Positions 10,600 through 21,500 of a DNA stretch of 64,000 nucleotides are shown piece by piece. Numbering within the stretch: the stretch's first letter is position 1; every line of letters begins with the position of its first letter. The DNA comes from Porphyra umbilicalis (taxonomy: Eukaryota; Rhodophyta; Bangiophyceae; Bangiales; Bangiaceae): assembly GCA_002049455.2 (NCBI GenBank), contig KV918764.1, positions 558,001 to 622,000 on the forward strand, in the 5' to 3' direction. Position numbers and translations under genes: made by a program. The notes under the pieces were generated by a model. It saw nothing but the letters and a program-made list of their open reading frames with translations. It ran no database searches and was not told the DNA's origin.

Positions 10600-11844
10600 T
10601 CAGGCCACTGCTGGCCGAGCGTAGCCCGCCGCGCTTAGCCGCGTGGTCCAATACGGGCGGGGCAGACACGCCGTGCCGTCTCGACCGCAGTCCTCGTCCG
10701 CATCTCCCATCGACTGTTCATCGCTGAAAACGAGTGGGCTTGAGTCGTCTGGTCCCAAATCAGGCAGGGGGGTGGCGGGGGTTCGGTCAATGATAAAGTT
10801 GTGTAGCTTCATCAGCGCTAGGACCAGTGAGCCGCAGTCGCCGAGGCGAACTCTGAGCGCCGACCAGAGTACGCTCCACTTCTTATTGAGGATCCCCCAC
10901 GCGCGCTCAATAGTTTGCCGCACCTGGCTCAAAAAAAAGTTGAACGCGTCTCGGTCCGCCGGGAGAGCGGTACCAGGCCAGGGAGGCACAAGGTGCGAGC
11001 ACGCAGAAAAAGCATCGTCACAAATGACGAAGCGCTCGCCAAGACAGATGACAGCGGCTTGGAGCCGCTCCGCAAGCCGCGTCTGGCTCCATGCCGCACT
11101 GTCATGCATTGCGCCCGGCGCTGCCGTTGACACAAACACGAAGCGGCAGCGACCGTCGCAGATGGCTTGGACGTTCAAGCTGAAGAAGCCCTTGCGACCA
11201 TAGAACTCAGATGGAGTATTGGTGGCGCCCCGCGCCGGTCCTTGAATGCGCACAGCGAGACCATCCAGTGCCCCAACGACTGAGGGCGCCAGCGGATTGA
11301 GTGGCAGGGCGCCGACAAAGGTAGAGCTCAGAGCGACTTGGCCGGCTTCCATCGTAATGTCACCGGCGAGTCATAGCTTCTTGTTCACTGCGCTGGTCAC
11401 ACGCTTGACAATGGCATTAAAGGAGCTGGGCTCGACTTTATGAGTACTAAAAACGTCAAGGTACGAGGCACCAGCGTAGAAGCGAAGAGCAGCTGCAACT
11501 TGAGTCTCCTCCGACACCGCCCGTCGCCCAGGTAGACCTCTGCCGTGTCGGCGACGGGCCTGCGCGTCGTTGCGTCGCAGACGCGGGCGCAGCTGCTCCA
11601 CGAGCGCCGTAAACACGTCAAACTCCATGCGGTACTTGCGCTTAAAGCCCCGCCTAACAGACGCTACCTCATCCGCAAAGACCAGGAGGTCGTAGCCGCG
11701 CTCGCGGTCAAGCCTCGAGCAATGTAGAGCGAGAAGAGTGGACGACATAGCCGTAACAAAAATCGTCTGCCGCAGCGCGGCGAGCGGGTCAGTGGGCTCG
11801 ACCCGCCGCCTGCGCCGCGTCAGGGTGCCACCCGCATTAGCCAT
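10600..11844 (-). pseudogene. PIF/Harbinger DDE_Tnp_4 transposase split by one in-frame TGA
   Basis: The preferred start is ATG 11844 (MANAGGTLTRR); the frame is open up to an ATG at 12111. The N-terminal helical domain (FDVFTALVEQLRPRL, then TQVAAALRFYAGASYLDVF) runs to a TGA at 11373-11371. The same frame continues at once (LAGDITMEAGQVALSS) into the nuclease domain and ends at 10600. All three catalytic acids follow the stop: Asp in GALDGLAVRI, Asp in FVICDDAFSA, and Glu in RQTIERAWGILNKKW. CGA to TGA by one transition would explain the break. The downstream ATG at 11352 could give a nuclease-only fragment. Family placement is firm; activity is doubtful. Confidence 0.85.
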
Positions 11845-12625
11845 CTGGCCCAAAGCGGGAGAACGCCAGGCGATGGGGGTAGGGGAGTGCGTGGGTATGC
11901 TGTGTACCGATGCGCAGTCAGGGAAAGGACGCAGGAAAAAGGGCGGCCGGCAGAGGCACGCTCGAGCTCGAGCCGACTGGGGTGCGTTTGCACGCGCTTC
12001 TGTCTGGCTGCTGTCGGGGTCTGCGAGGCCTGCCCACCCGGCGCTCGGGACCGGAGAAGATTGCATTCCGCGCTTCAGGCGCCGTGAGATCGTGCGCCTT
12101 CGACCATACATCCATCCCAGCGCGAACCATTCCTCTTGGTATTGTAAATAGGGAGTTTAGAACTGGAAATTCCGCTGCTGATCGTGCCCTGGGGGATTTC
12201 ATCAATTCGACGTTCGGCCAGCCAGCGCCGGTGAAGAACGAACCGTCGGTTGCCCGAACGCCATACGCTCTGTGTTCGGCGTTTGGCAGAACTACTCCCG
12301 GGTGAAGAACGACCCTGAGGCGGGGGTGGGCGCAACTTGGGGGGGGGCGGCACCTGCAGCTGGAGGATCGGCTAGGTCTGTGGCGTCATCGGTCGCCACT
12401 ACCAGCGCCTACTACATGCGACACAAAGTCAAACAATAGCGTTAATGGTCCTTCTCAGGGCTTATCACGTGGTACATGTATTTATGTTCACACAAAACGA
12501 GCATAAATGATTTAAGTTATGCCCGATTATGTAAATCAATAAAAATCGCCTCATACGATTAAAAATCAAGGGTTGATTTAAATCACCTTCACCCGGGGCC
12601 AGAAATTATTTAAATCACACCTCTG

Positions 12626-13196
12626 ATCGGAACCCGCTTTCTCCGTGCAGGATGCACAGTTCTTGGGCAATTGTCACAGAACTTGGTGGGAAGTGAGTTC
12701 ACAACTGAGACCATTCCCTTTCGCCGTTCACGGAGGGACAGTTGCCGCTCCTGTGGCTGGTAATAAATACCGTCAAGTCGCAGAGAAGGGGAAGCTAAGT
12801 GTGAAAACCCGGTACTCGTGCAGCACCTCGACACCCGTGCTCGACTTAATACACGCACCTCGACAAGGGTGTCTCAATGCAGCGTGCAGAAATTGCAGAA
12901 ACATCTCGTTGAGAGAACGGGAGAGCTCGCACGCGCTTGTTGAGCATCTGCATACGTTTGCATACGGGCATTCCCGCTATGGCCCTGTACACCATAGGAG
13001 GCGCTTCCAGAGACGCTTCTGATGCATCCAAAAAGTCGGTGTAAAATGCTCGACTCCAAAAGTATGCAAGTGAAAACATGGTTTGCACGAGAAAAACGCT
13101 CCACAGAGGCGTTTACGAGGGGTCGTGCAAGTTCTGAACGAGCAATTTGGGCCAGAACCGGGCTCGTGGTGCATCCAGCAACGATGTGCACTGCGC
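12626..13196. repeat. Right-hand part of a dispersed repeat, copy 1 (interrupted)
   Basis: From the hAT target site to 13196 the sequence matches 54493-55066 in the same orientation over about 570 bp at high identity, by eye well above 90%. Both copies end at the same GTGCACTGCGC. In this copy the left part is separated by the 5.3-kb hAT insertion. Left of the insertion only 21 bp (to 7288) matches copy 2, so the rest of the left half is missing or different. Confidence 0.8.
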
Positions 13197-13540
13197 TGGG
13201 CGTGTAGTATCTCAAGAGAAACGGACCCACGTTCTATTCTAGAGATTAAACATCTAGAATAGATCGTGGGGGCTGTTTCCAGCGCCTGAGAGGCGGTAGA
13301 GTTGCAAACGATTTAGATCCCAATCCCCCTCCTGACGCCATTGCGATGGGGCCACTTTCCGCGCCTTGTGCTGCTCATGTTCAATTTATCACCCAATTTG
13401 AAGCCATTGTAGCCTCCTCATTGCTCGGGGGGACCTCGCATTCACGCGATAAAACGGTCACACATGCCATGTGGCGGGGCGGGGGGCAGCGAACGGCGGC
13501 GCCTATACTGGGTGCCGGCTGCCGGTCTACCGCTGCCGGC

Positions 13541-15018
13541 ATGCCCATGAGCGACCGCGCCGCTGGCGCCGCCCCGCCGGCAGCCCAGGCGGCCGTCGTG
13601 GTGGCCGCGGCTGCGCGCGCCGCGGCCGAAGGGCACGGGGACGTGGCGCCGTCGGCGGCCGTGTTGACAGCCGAGCGGGCGGGGAGCGCGTCCGCCGCCG
13701 CCGCCGCCACCACAGCCGCCGCTGCCGCCGCCACCGCCGCCGCCGCCGCCAGCGCTTCGGCGTCGGCCGACGCGGCGCTGCCGACGCAGCGGTCGCCGGT
13801 GGCCAAGGTCGCGGCGGCGGCGCCCCTGGCGGTGGCCAGCGCCTCCCCGCTGCCCGGGCGGGCGGAGCGGACGCCGCCCGCCCCCCGCGCGCTGCAGCCC
13901 CCCCCGCGCACGTCTGGGGAGCGCGCGCGGTCGGCTTTGCGGCAGCTGCTGCCGCCCGGGACGGACAAGCCCGGCAATGGCCGCCGCCGCACGTGGTCCG
14001 TGTCGCTGCCGCTCGGGCGCCTCAGCGGCTCTGCGGGCGCGGGCAACCGGGAGCGGGATCGGGGGCGTGGGCGGGAGCGGCAGCGGGACCGCGGCGGGGG
14101 CGGCGCCGACGCCAAGGCCGCCCCCGCCGAGCGCGGCGGCTGGCGCGCGTCGCGCGAGTCGAGCCGCTCCGCGGCGTCCGACGCCAAGCGGGGCGCCTCG
14201 GCCAAGGGCGGCGGCGGGGAGCCCCCCGACGGGGCCGCCGACGCCAAGGCGGCGGCGGCCACGTCGCCGGCGGGAGCGGTCGCCGCCGCCGCGGGGCGGC
14301 CGCCGCCGCCCCCCCTCGTGACGTCGACGGGGGTGCACCCGCTGGCGCTCGTGGCCCGCCTCCCCGCCGACGCGGCGGCAGACGTGACGGTGCTGCGCCT
14401 CGACGCCGAGGCGGCGGCGCCCGGGGTGGGGCCGCCTGCGGCGGCGGCGGCCGCCGCCGCGGCCGCCGCCGCTGCGGCCACCGCCACGGCCGCAACGCCG
14501 GCGCCGCCGTCGCGGCGGGGCTGGTTTGGCGGCGCCGCCGCCGCCACGACGGCGGCGGCGAGTGCGGCGACGGGCGGCGGGCGGGGGGCCAAGGCGTACG
14601 CTGCATGTGCAGAGCTGCGGTCGGGGGTGGTGCTGCTCTACCGGTCGGACGTGCCGGGGGGGGGGGGAGCGCCCCCGAACCGGCCGTCTTTTTGGCGAGC
14701 GGCTCCATCGTGACCCGCTCCGCGGCGGGGGCGGGGGCGCGGGCGGGCGGCCGCTCCGGCCGCCGCTCATCGACGGTCGGCGGCCACGGGGGTGGCGGCG
14801 GCGGCGGCGGCGGCGGCGGTGGGGGCGGTGGGGGGGGCGCCGCCGCCGGCGGGGCCGCCGGTGGGATGGTGCCGGCCGGCCCCGCGGCGGGCACCGCAGC
14901 CACGCCGCGCCAGCGGTTCTCACGCAATGCTCGCATGTGCGGAAAAGCACTGTTGCTGGATACATGTCGGTACAAAACAGCATGTTGGCGTGAGTTTCAG
15001 TCCATTCTGACTGTATAG
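13541..15018 (+). CDS. Hypothetical poly-Ala/basic protein, frame broken at a 12-G run
   Basis: ATG 13541 (MPMSDRAAGAAPP) is the best start. The protein is about one-third alanine, with an Arg-rich, SR-like middle (ERDRGRGRERQRDRGGGG) and several Ala/Gly tracts. A more ordered part near the end (GVHPLALVARLPADAAADV, then ELRSGVVLLYRSDVP) precedes a run of 12 G at 14656-14667. The original frame then stops at 14713. The adjacent frame continues with AVFLASGSIVTRSAAGAG to TAG 15018, as expected if one G is missing. From about 14925 composition drops to normal, so the last 30 residues may not belong and the gene may be truncated there. No family is recognised. Confidence 0.5.
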
Positions 15019-16463
15019 GCGTGATCAGGGACGTCACTTTACCCAGAGGAAATGATGAAGTCAAGGGCCGCACGACTTTCGTTTTTGACACCCTACTGTC
15101 CCAAGACGTGTTGCCCTTGCCCGCTCAGCATGTCCATGGCATCCTCCGCGTTTTAGCAGACGTCCGACCCAAAAAGAATACCACGTCACAATCAACCGAA
15201 GAGCTCAAGTAGGATGGAGGACAATCCCTGGTCACGTCGGTGTGCTCAGAATAGTACCACAAGGGCTCCTTCATGCTCATATGACACCCTACCTGCTGCC
15301 CTTCACGCGTGCCCCGCGACCGATGTGAGCTTGAAACGAAGTTGGTCTGAGTGAATCTTGTAGAATACTCTAATCAGGTCCAGTGGTCAAAAGTTATCTA
15401 TTCAACGTCGAGACGATGTGCAGCCTGAGTACAGCACGACACAACCGCAGCTCCTTGCATGCAACTACCATTGAGAGGCCTCAGAACGCTTGACGCCTGA
15501 CCGACACGGCTCCCAAGGCAGTGACCGTGCCACGAGACTTCAGTAACATACGTCCAGTGAAAGCTGTCATCTGAACAGTATCTGATTGTCGGTTGATGGT
15601 CGCTTTTCGGCCGATTAGCTACAATCTCTGGCGCAGGATCTTCCCATGGGCCCCGTCAATCCGAGACGAGGGTCACTGCCCGCACGCCGCCATGGTCTCA
15701 CAGCTCCCTCCTCCCGATCCTCGTATACGAGCAAGTGATAGCTCATACGTTCGCACAATGGGGGAAGGGCCTAGGTGGGGTACACACGTGAGTGGAAGTA
15801 GCATGAGGTCACCGTTGTCGTGCCCGCCGTTGCGGCGGTAGCCAGCCATGGGGGATGCATTTGGCCACCTGATGTGGATTGCTCCGGTGGACCGGACCAC
15901 CGCTGTGCGCGTGCCATCGAGAATAAACTAGGAGCGCATTGCTGGAGTGTCCCGGATTGTACGTCAAAGCAGTGCCAACACTTGCCAGTCCAATGGATCA
16001 CGTGGGTTTTTCTGGCACTGCCCCATCTTGTGGATACCGAATGTGCCTTCTGTTCCTGCCTATAGCGATTCCCATTGCTTTTTGTTGGAAACAGCTCTGC
16101 GGCCGGTCTCCCATACCGTACTCTGTTCTTTCTGACCAGCTGGAAACAATACGGGAATTCTATCTTCGCGCGTCTCTTCTTGTCCAGCAGGACCTCCTTG
16201 GCAGATGACACGTCGGCAGCGGCCGGGTGGGCGGCCAGGCAGGAAAACACACAAAACGAGAAACACTTGTAGTGGCGACGGGCTGTCAGTGGGGAGAAGG
16301 GCAGGGACGGCCGCGGTAGCCGAGGAGTGGGGTGCGGTGCGGCACTGACACAGCACTGGTGGGGCGATGGTATCGGCCACGTCAGCTCCTCTGCACGTGT
16401 CAGGCCAGTGTGCGTCGAAATTGACGACCCGCCCACAATGCCAATTTGCGCCCCCGAGCCCCC
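15019..16463. other. Stretch without a recognisable gene
   Basis: GC is moderate and ORFs are short. A minus-strand frame of 221 codons (15771-16436) includes KIEFPYCFQLVRKNRVRYGR but matches no family I know; it might be an eroded transposon fragment. No RNA gene or clear repeat is seen. Confidence 0.45.
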
Positions 16464-16721
16464 CTAGTGTCTATTCCCCTGAGGGGATCATTTGATCCTC
16501 TGAGGATCAATTGATCCTCATATGAGGCACCTCAAAAAAGAACCTTCCAGACGTCCGTTCTGTTTTTTTTCAATACAGGCGAACGCAGCGTGCCCGTCTT
16601 ACCCGTCGGACTGTTCAAGGGCACCTGAGGGCACAAAAACGTGCACGGCAAGGAAGAAAGATTCCTTTTTTTCGCGTAAGTAGGATCAATTGATCCTCAA
16701 GATCAGGGGAATAGACACTAG
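16464..16721. mobile_element. 258-bp MITE with perfect terminal inverted repeats
   Basis: Both ends read CTAGTGTCTATTCCCCTGA inward, a perfect 19-bp terminal inverted repeat. Just inside are further palindromes built on GGATCAATTGATCC. There is no ORF. Because CTAG is palindromic, the target duplication may be TA (Tc1/mariner-like, repeat starting GTGTCTATTCCCC) or CTAG. The inner part is AT-richer than the flanks. It is a non-autonomous DNA transposon; the family is undecided. Confidence 0.85.
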
Positions 16722-16734
16722 CACGCTGCTGAGC

Positions 16735-16862
16735 TCCCCCCGACCCCCGACCAAACCCCCCCCAACCCGGCCTCCAACCCCCCCCCAACCCCCCCCCAGC
16801 ACCCCCCCCAGCACCCCCCTAATCCCTCGAATCCCCCCCCCCCCCCCAACACCTCCCCAGGG
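16735..16862. repeat. C-rich low-complexity tract
   Basis: Runs of 6-15 C are separated by AA, AG or GACC triplets, with CCCCAGCAC units repeated. It lies between the MITE and the CDC123 gene and is followed by two copies of ACGATCTCTTGTAGCCC (about 16869-16908). It may lie in the upstream region of CDC123, but no promoter element is evident. Confidence 0.6.
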
Positions 16863-17066
16863 AGCCCCCACGATCTCTTGTAGCCCCACCCACGATCTCT
16901 TGTAGCCCACGTGTCATCGTGGGTCGTTTTTTTCGAGATACAACCCCGCGCTGGGCGTGACATCCTCGATGGATGTCGTCGTCCGTCGTCTCGCCCGTGC
17001 TACCGTCGACTCTGCCACCGCAGCCGTGTCTCACCCCCCCCGCCACCTACCCGCCATCCCGCTGCC

Positions 17067-18250
17067 ATGCCCGCCATGGAATCCCCCCCTGCTGTCGCCC
17101 CCTCACCCCCCTTCCCCCCGCCTGACGTGTGGGTGCGCGCCCTCCGCCGCGTGACGCCCCGGACGCGGGTCATCCGCATCCCGCCCGGCTCGGAGTTCCT
17201 CCCGTACCTTCTCGACGACGCCGTCGTCATGCCCGGCCAAGAGGGCGGCGAGGCGACCGACTCGGATGAAGAAGTTTTTTCTGACGAGGCGCTGGCCGCG
17301 TCCCGCACCGCCGCCCCCCGCCGCGGCTCGGCCAATGGCGGGGGTGCTCGCCGCCGCGGCAGCGCTGGCAGCGCTGGCAGCAGCAGCAGCAGCGGCACCA
17401 GCGCCGTCGGCGTCGGCGACGCGGCAACGGCGTGGCGGTGCCCCCCCGACATTGATGCGGCCATCCAGGCGGCGCTCACCGACCTTGCCGCCGACGTGTC
17501 GCCCAAATGCTGCGGCCGCTGCCCGACCGACGCGGCGTGGGTCAGCTTGCACCGCTCGACGCGGTCGTCGAGCGTCGCCGACGTTCTCCTCCTTCTCAAA
17601 TCGTCGGAGCGCGTCGCCGCCGCCGTGGAAGGGGCGGCGGCGCGCGACGCGGCGGGGGCGGGGTGGCTCCTCCTCCGCGCCTGGGTCGACATGTCGGTCG
17701 GCGTCGAGCTCCGCGCCTTTATCACATCCCGCCGGGTGGTGGCCATGTGCCCCCGTAGGGAGGGGGGGGGGGGGGCGCCGCCGGGGGGGGGGGTGACCCC
17801 ATGCTGTCGGACGAGGCGGGCAAGCGGCGTGTGGTGGACGCGGTGGTGCGCCTGTGGGCGTCGGCGGTCGCCGATGCCCTCGACGTGGACGCGTGTGTGC
17901 TCGACGTGTTTGTGGACGGCGGCGGCCACGCGTGGGTGGTCGATGTTGCGCCTGGGGGGGAGGCGGGGGGGGCAGACCCGCTCCTCTTTACGTGGGCAGA
18001 GCTGCAGACGATGGGCGCTGCGGCAGCGGCGGCTGCGTCGGCGCCGCCGCCGACGGCTGCCGGTGGGGACCGGTGGCACCCGTGGCTCCGCTGCGCCGCC
18101 GACGGCGAGTCGACCCGCGTCGTGCCGTCGCGGGCCATGTACGACGGGGTGCCGCTCGAGTTGCGACAGCCGGGCAGTGCCGCCGCACTAGTTGCGGCCG
18201 CAACAGAGTTGATTAACCGGGAACGGGAGGAGCCCGTCCAGAGGCGCTAA
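17067..18250 (+). CDS. CDC123: CDC123/D123-family eIF2 assembly chaperone, one-base frame break
   Basis: In yeast and animals CDC123 is a cytosolic ATP-grasp-like protein that helps join eIF2-gamma to eIF2-alpha. Here ATG 17067 (MPAMESPP) starts a frame with the D123 signatures in order. VWVRALRRVTPRTRVIRIPP is the N-terminal strand region. VSPKCCGRCPTDAAWVSL corresponds to the usual PK.NWS.P.DA.W block. VADVLLLLKSSERV and LLLRAWVDMSVGVELRAFI follow. At the G runs 17762-17775 and 17783-17793 the frame shifts by one missing base. The next frame supplies ACVLDVFVDGGGHAWVVDVA and DPLLFTWAEL, matching the D123 VYI.....DFNPF..TDSLLFTWEEL region. The end is TAA 18250. A Gly/Ser-rich acidic insert (about residues 65-115) is unusual. 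The gene faces eIF3c tail to tail at 266 bp; both act in translation initiation, though that may be chance. Confidence 0.85.
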
Positions 18251-18516
18251 CCACGCCAACCGTTGAACAGAAACGGATGCACTTCCGTGATGACCGTCCC
18301 GCACGCCAGCCTGGACGACAATGGTTCTTCGTCACCGTTTGGGAGCCCCTGGCGCTGTCGAGCAACGCAGCTGAGTACGGCAGCGGGAAGACCACGGACG
18401 ACAGGTGGTACATGCAACTTGACTTTAATCTCCAGCAACGGTGGTCGGAAACATAGGGTAAAAAGCAACGCAAGACGAGGCGCGCAGACCGGCGCCGCGC
18501 GACAGGCCTGTCTGCT

Positions 18517-21500
18517 CTACCCACGCGCGTAGGAGCCCTTGCTCAGGCCCGCCGCCACGCTGCCACCCCTGCCCCCATAGCCGCCTCGGCCACTACCGCG
18601 CGGCGGGTAGCCGCCGCGACCGCCGCGGCCGCCAAAACCACCCCGGTTCCCCCCGCCCTGCCAGTCGTCGTCGCGCCCGCCCGACGAGCCGCCGGCCTTG
18701 GCGTCGAGCAGGCGTTCGTTGAGGTCGATAACCGAAGACACCTTGGAGGCGAGCGACAGTGCCAGCGACTGGAGGCGGCTTGGCTCGACCTTGCGCATGA
18801 CCACCGAGGCGGTCGGCTGGTGCCACGCCGCTGAGATGTCCCCATGCACAATCATCTTGGAGACGACCGAATGCACGCGCGCCGGGGGGAGCTCAAAGAG
18901 GCCACTGAGCCACTCGGCCGACATTGACTCATAGTAGGTCGAGTAGGCGAGCACAAAGGTGCGGAGGCCGGCAGTCTTGAGGAGCTCCCGCAGGCGCTTG
19001 AGCGTCGACGCGCGCTCAGAGGCTTCCAAGCTTGTCCACGCGCGGATGGCCGAGATAAAGCCGTACGCGCCGCGCCAGTCGCCCTTCATCAAACACCGCG
19101 TAGCGGCCATGACATGGTCCCGCGTGTTCTCGGGCGGCCCGGGGAAGGCCGACTTCATCGAGTTGCGGAGGAAGTATTGGAAGGACTTGGACACGGCTCG
19201 GCGGCGGCCGCCATCGCCCTTGACCCGGTGGAGGGCCATGGCAGGGACTTCCAGGAGCAGCGCCGACACCAAGTGGGCCGTCTCAATAAAGTCGAGCGAC
19301 AGGTGCATGTGGTACGGGATCTGTCGCCGAAGCTCCGCCTTCTCCTCCTCGGGCGTCTTCTCCACACCCCGCATGGTGACCACGCCCTGCGCGAGGAGTT
19401 CCTTGAGGCGCGCGGGGCCACCGCCGCCCGTGGCCGACGGGGAACACATGTCCTGCAAGCACGCGTGCGACTCGTACGGCAGGCCGAGGCGAAAGGCACA
19501 GAGGCCGAGCTGCGTCATGGCTCGGTTGAACAGCACTTGCAGGCCAACGTCCAGCAGCACGACCGTGTCTTGCAGATGAGATACGAGCAGCAGGTCCCGG
19601 CCGGCGTAGAAGCGGTTGCCCACGGCGTGGTTGTATATTTGGGCGAGCATCGTCTGGGACTTCGCCCTCTCATCACCGTACCGGTAGACGAGGACGGCGA
19701 GCGTCCGCAGCTGCCCGCTGGCCGTGTCGGGACCCCCAACCGGCGCCTCCAAGCCCTTGTTCATCGCCGCCCCATCAGCGTCAGTATCGTCCGCCTCAGC
19801 GTCCGCCGCGTTGGTAGCCTCGACGGCGGGCGCGGGCAACCCAGCCTCTTCCGCCTCTTTCTTCTCGTACAGCGCGTTGACGGAGGCCACCAGCTGGTCC
19901 CGCTTGTAGTAGAGGTGGAGGACGCGGCGGGTGGCGATGCGCGCCGCGCGCGGCAAGTCGCCGAGCGTCCCTTCAAAGTACTTTTGGGCGATCGCCGAGA
20001 GCTCCATCCACGGAGCCTCGTCCCGCAAGCGCGCTACATACAGCGACGAATAGGCGTCAATGTTTTGCAGCGCCTTGTACAGCTCGTCGTCGAGACGTTC
20101 GACGAGCGTCGCAAGGTCACCGCGGACGGGCGTGTCGGCGGGCGTCTCTGCCTCCTTGGTGTCCTCGCCAGTCGGGTCGGGCACCGAGGCACCCATCAAC
20201 GCCGCGTTCTCCGCCGACGCGATAAACAGGATGTCAGTGTCGTCGCCCGCGTCTGTAAACGACAACACCGGGTGGTGCTCCGTGGCGAGCGCAAACAGCG
20301 CCTTGACATTGTCGAGCGTCGACCGCCACAGCTTGGATGGCATGTACGCCGACTTGGCCGGGGAGAAATCAAACTGCGCCGAAATGAGGTGCAGGAGCAC
20401 CTGCGCCCGCTGGCGGGGCGACTTGGCCGCCGTGACGAGGAACTCTATTGTCGCGATTTGCTCGGCGCGGTTGGTCCCCCGCCGCCCGCGGGCGGCGAGT
20501 GTCTCCCGCAGCCGCGCCGTGACGACCGCTTCCGTCATGTCCGCTGCAGGGATGAAGGGGGCGCTGGCCTTGGCGCCGCCCTTGCCAACAACTTGGAAAC
20601 CCGCATCGACATCGACGGCGCCTGGAACGGGCGCCTCGTCTTCATCCTCCTCCTCGCTCTCGATCGCCTTGGCGCGGGTGACGCGCTCCCGCGCCTTGCC
20701 AACGGCCGGCTTTTCCGACTTGTCCTGGCCCTTGAGGAGCCACCGGGAGCCACCGCCACCGCCGGCCTTGTGCCCGACGTCCGAGTCAGAGGAGCTGTCG
20801 CTGTCGCTGTCGCTGTCCGACTCCGACGAGCTGTCGCTGTCACTGTCGTCCGTCTTGAGGAACCGGTTCCTCGCGGGCACCTTCTTCACCGGCTCGTCGT
20901 CCGACGACGACATGGACGACGCGCTGCTATCGTCCTCCCTGTCCGACTCCATCGGGTCCTTACCCGACGCCCGAAAGGCGTCAATGGCCTCTGTGTACAG
21001 CCTGTTGTTCTTACGCAGGCGCTGCTTCATCGCATTGAGCGCCTTGGTGTTGGTCTTAGACAGCTTCAGGTCACCCTTGGCGGCCAGATCCGCATCGAGA
21101 GCGTCCTCGAGCATCACCAGCGCGCGGATGTACACATCGGGGGCGACGGGCGTGGGGTCCGGCGCCCCCGACGTCGACGCCTTGAGCGACGAGATGACGC
21201 CCGGCACCGCCGTCGCTGCCGCCGTCGTCGCCGCCACCCGCTCCCGGTGTTTGTTGAGCGCGTCGAAGTCCGACGAAAGGGTGTTCCAATCGTGGATCTT
21301 GGCGTGGTTCCGCATCTGCGAGACGGTCGTCGTCATTGCGTCGAGGCGCTTGTTTTTGGTGCTCTTCACCACCCGCTTCACATCCTCATCGTCCGAGTCC
21401 GAGTCGCGCGCAAAGCGCGACGGCCGCGCTGGCGCGGCAACGGCCGCGACCTGCTCCTCATCGCTGCTCGTGACTGCGCGGCGGAGGGTCGACAAGGGAA

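Larger units (their letters stand above)
7940..12315. mobile_element. Nested PIF/Harbinger element with 3-bp TSD
   Basis: The left end GGGTCGTTCTTCACCCGG and the reversed right end share about 45 bp, including a second block TCTGCCAAACGCCGAACAC, with a seven-base variable centre. TGA flanks both sides (7937-7939 and 12316-12318), a 3-bp duplication close to the TWA preference of PIF/Harbinger. The element is 4376 bp. It carries a plus-strand SAP-domain ORF and a converging minus-strand DDE_Tnp_4 transposase, the two-gene layout expected for an autonomous member. The transposase has one in-frame stop. Confidence 0.85.
7289..12625. mobile_element. hAT-like element (interrupted by a nested Harbinger element)
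   Basis: The ends read CAGAGATGGGAGGTGATTT on the left and, reversed, CAGAGGTGTGATTTAAAT on the right. The left flank GTCGGAAC (7281-7288) and right flank ATCGGAAC (12626-12633) form an 8-bp target duplication with one mismatch, fitting the hAT pattern nTnnnnAn. The uninterrupted site is present in this window at 54493-54500, where the right flank follows directly. Subterminal DNA is AT-rich, with repeated TGATTTAAATCA palindromes on both sides, probable transposase-binding motifs. Without the nested element it is only about 0.96 kb and encodes a BED-finger protein but no hATC transposase. It is therefore non-autonomous. Confidence 0.85.
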
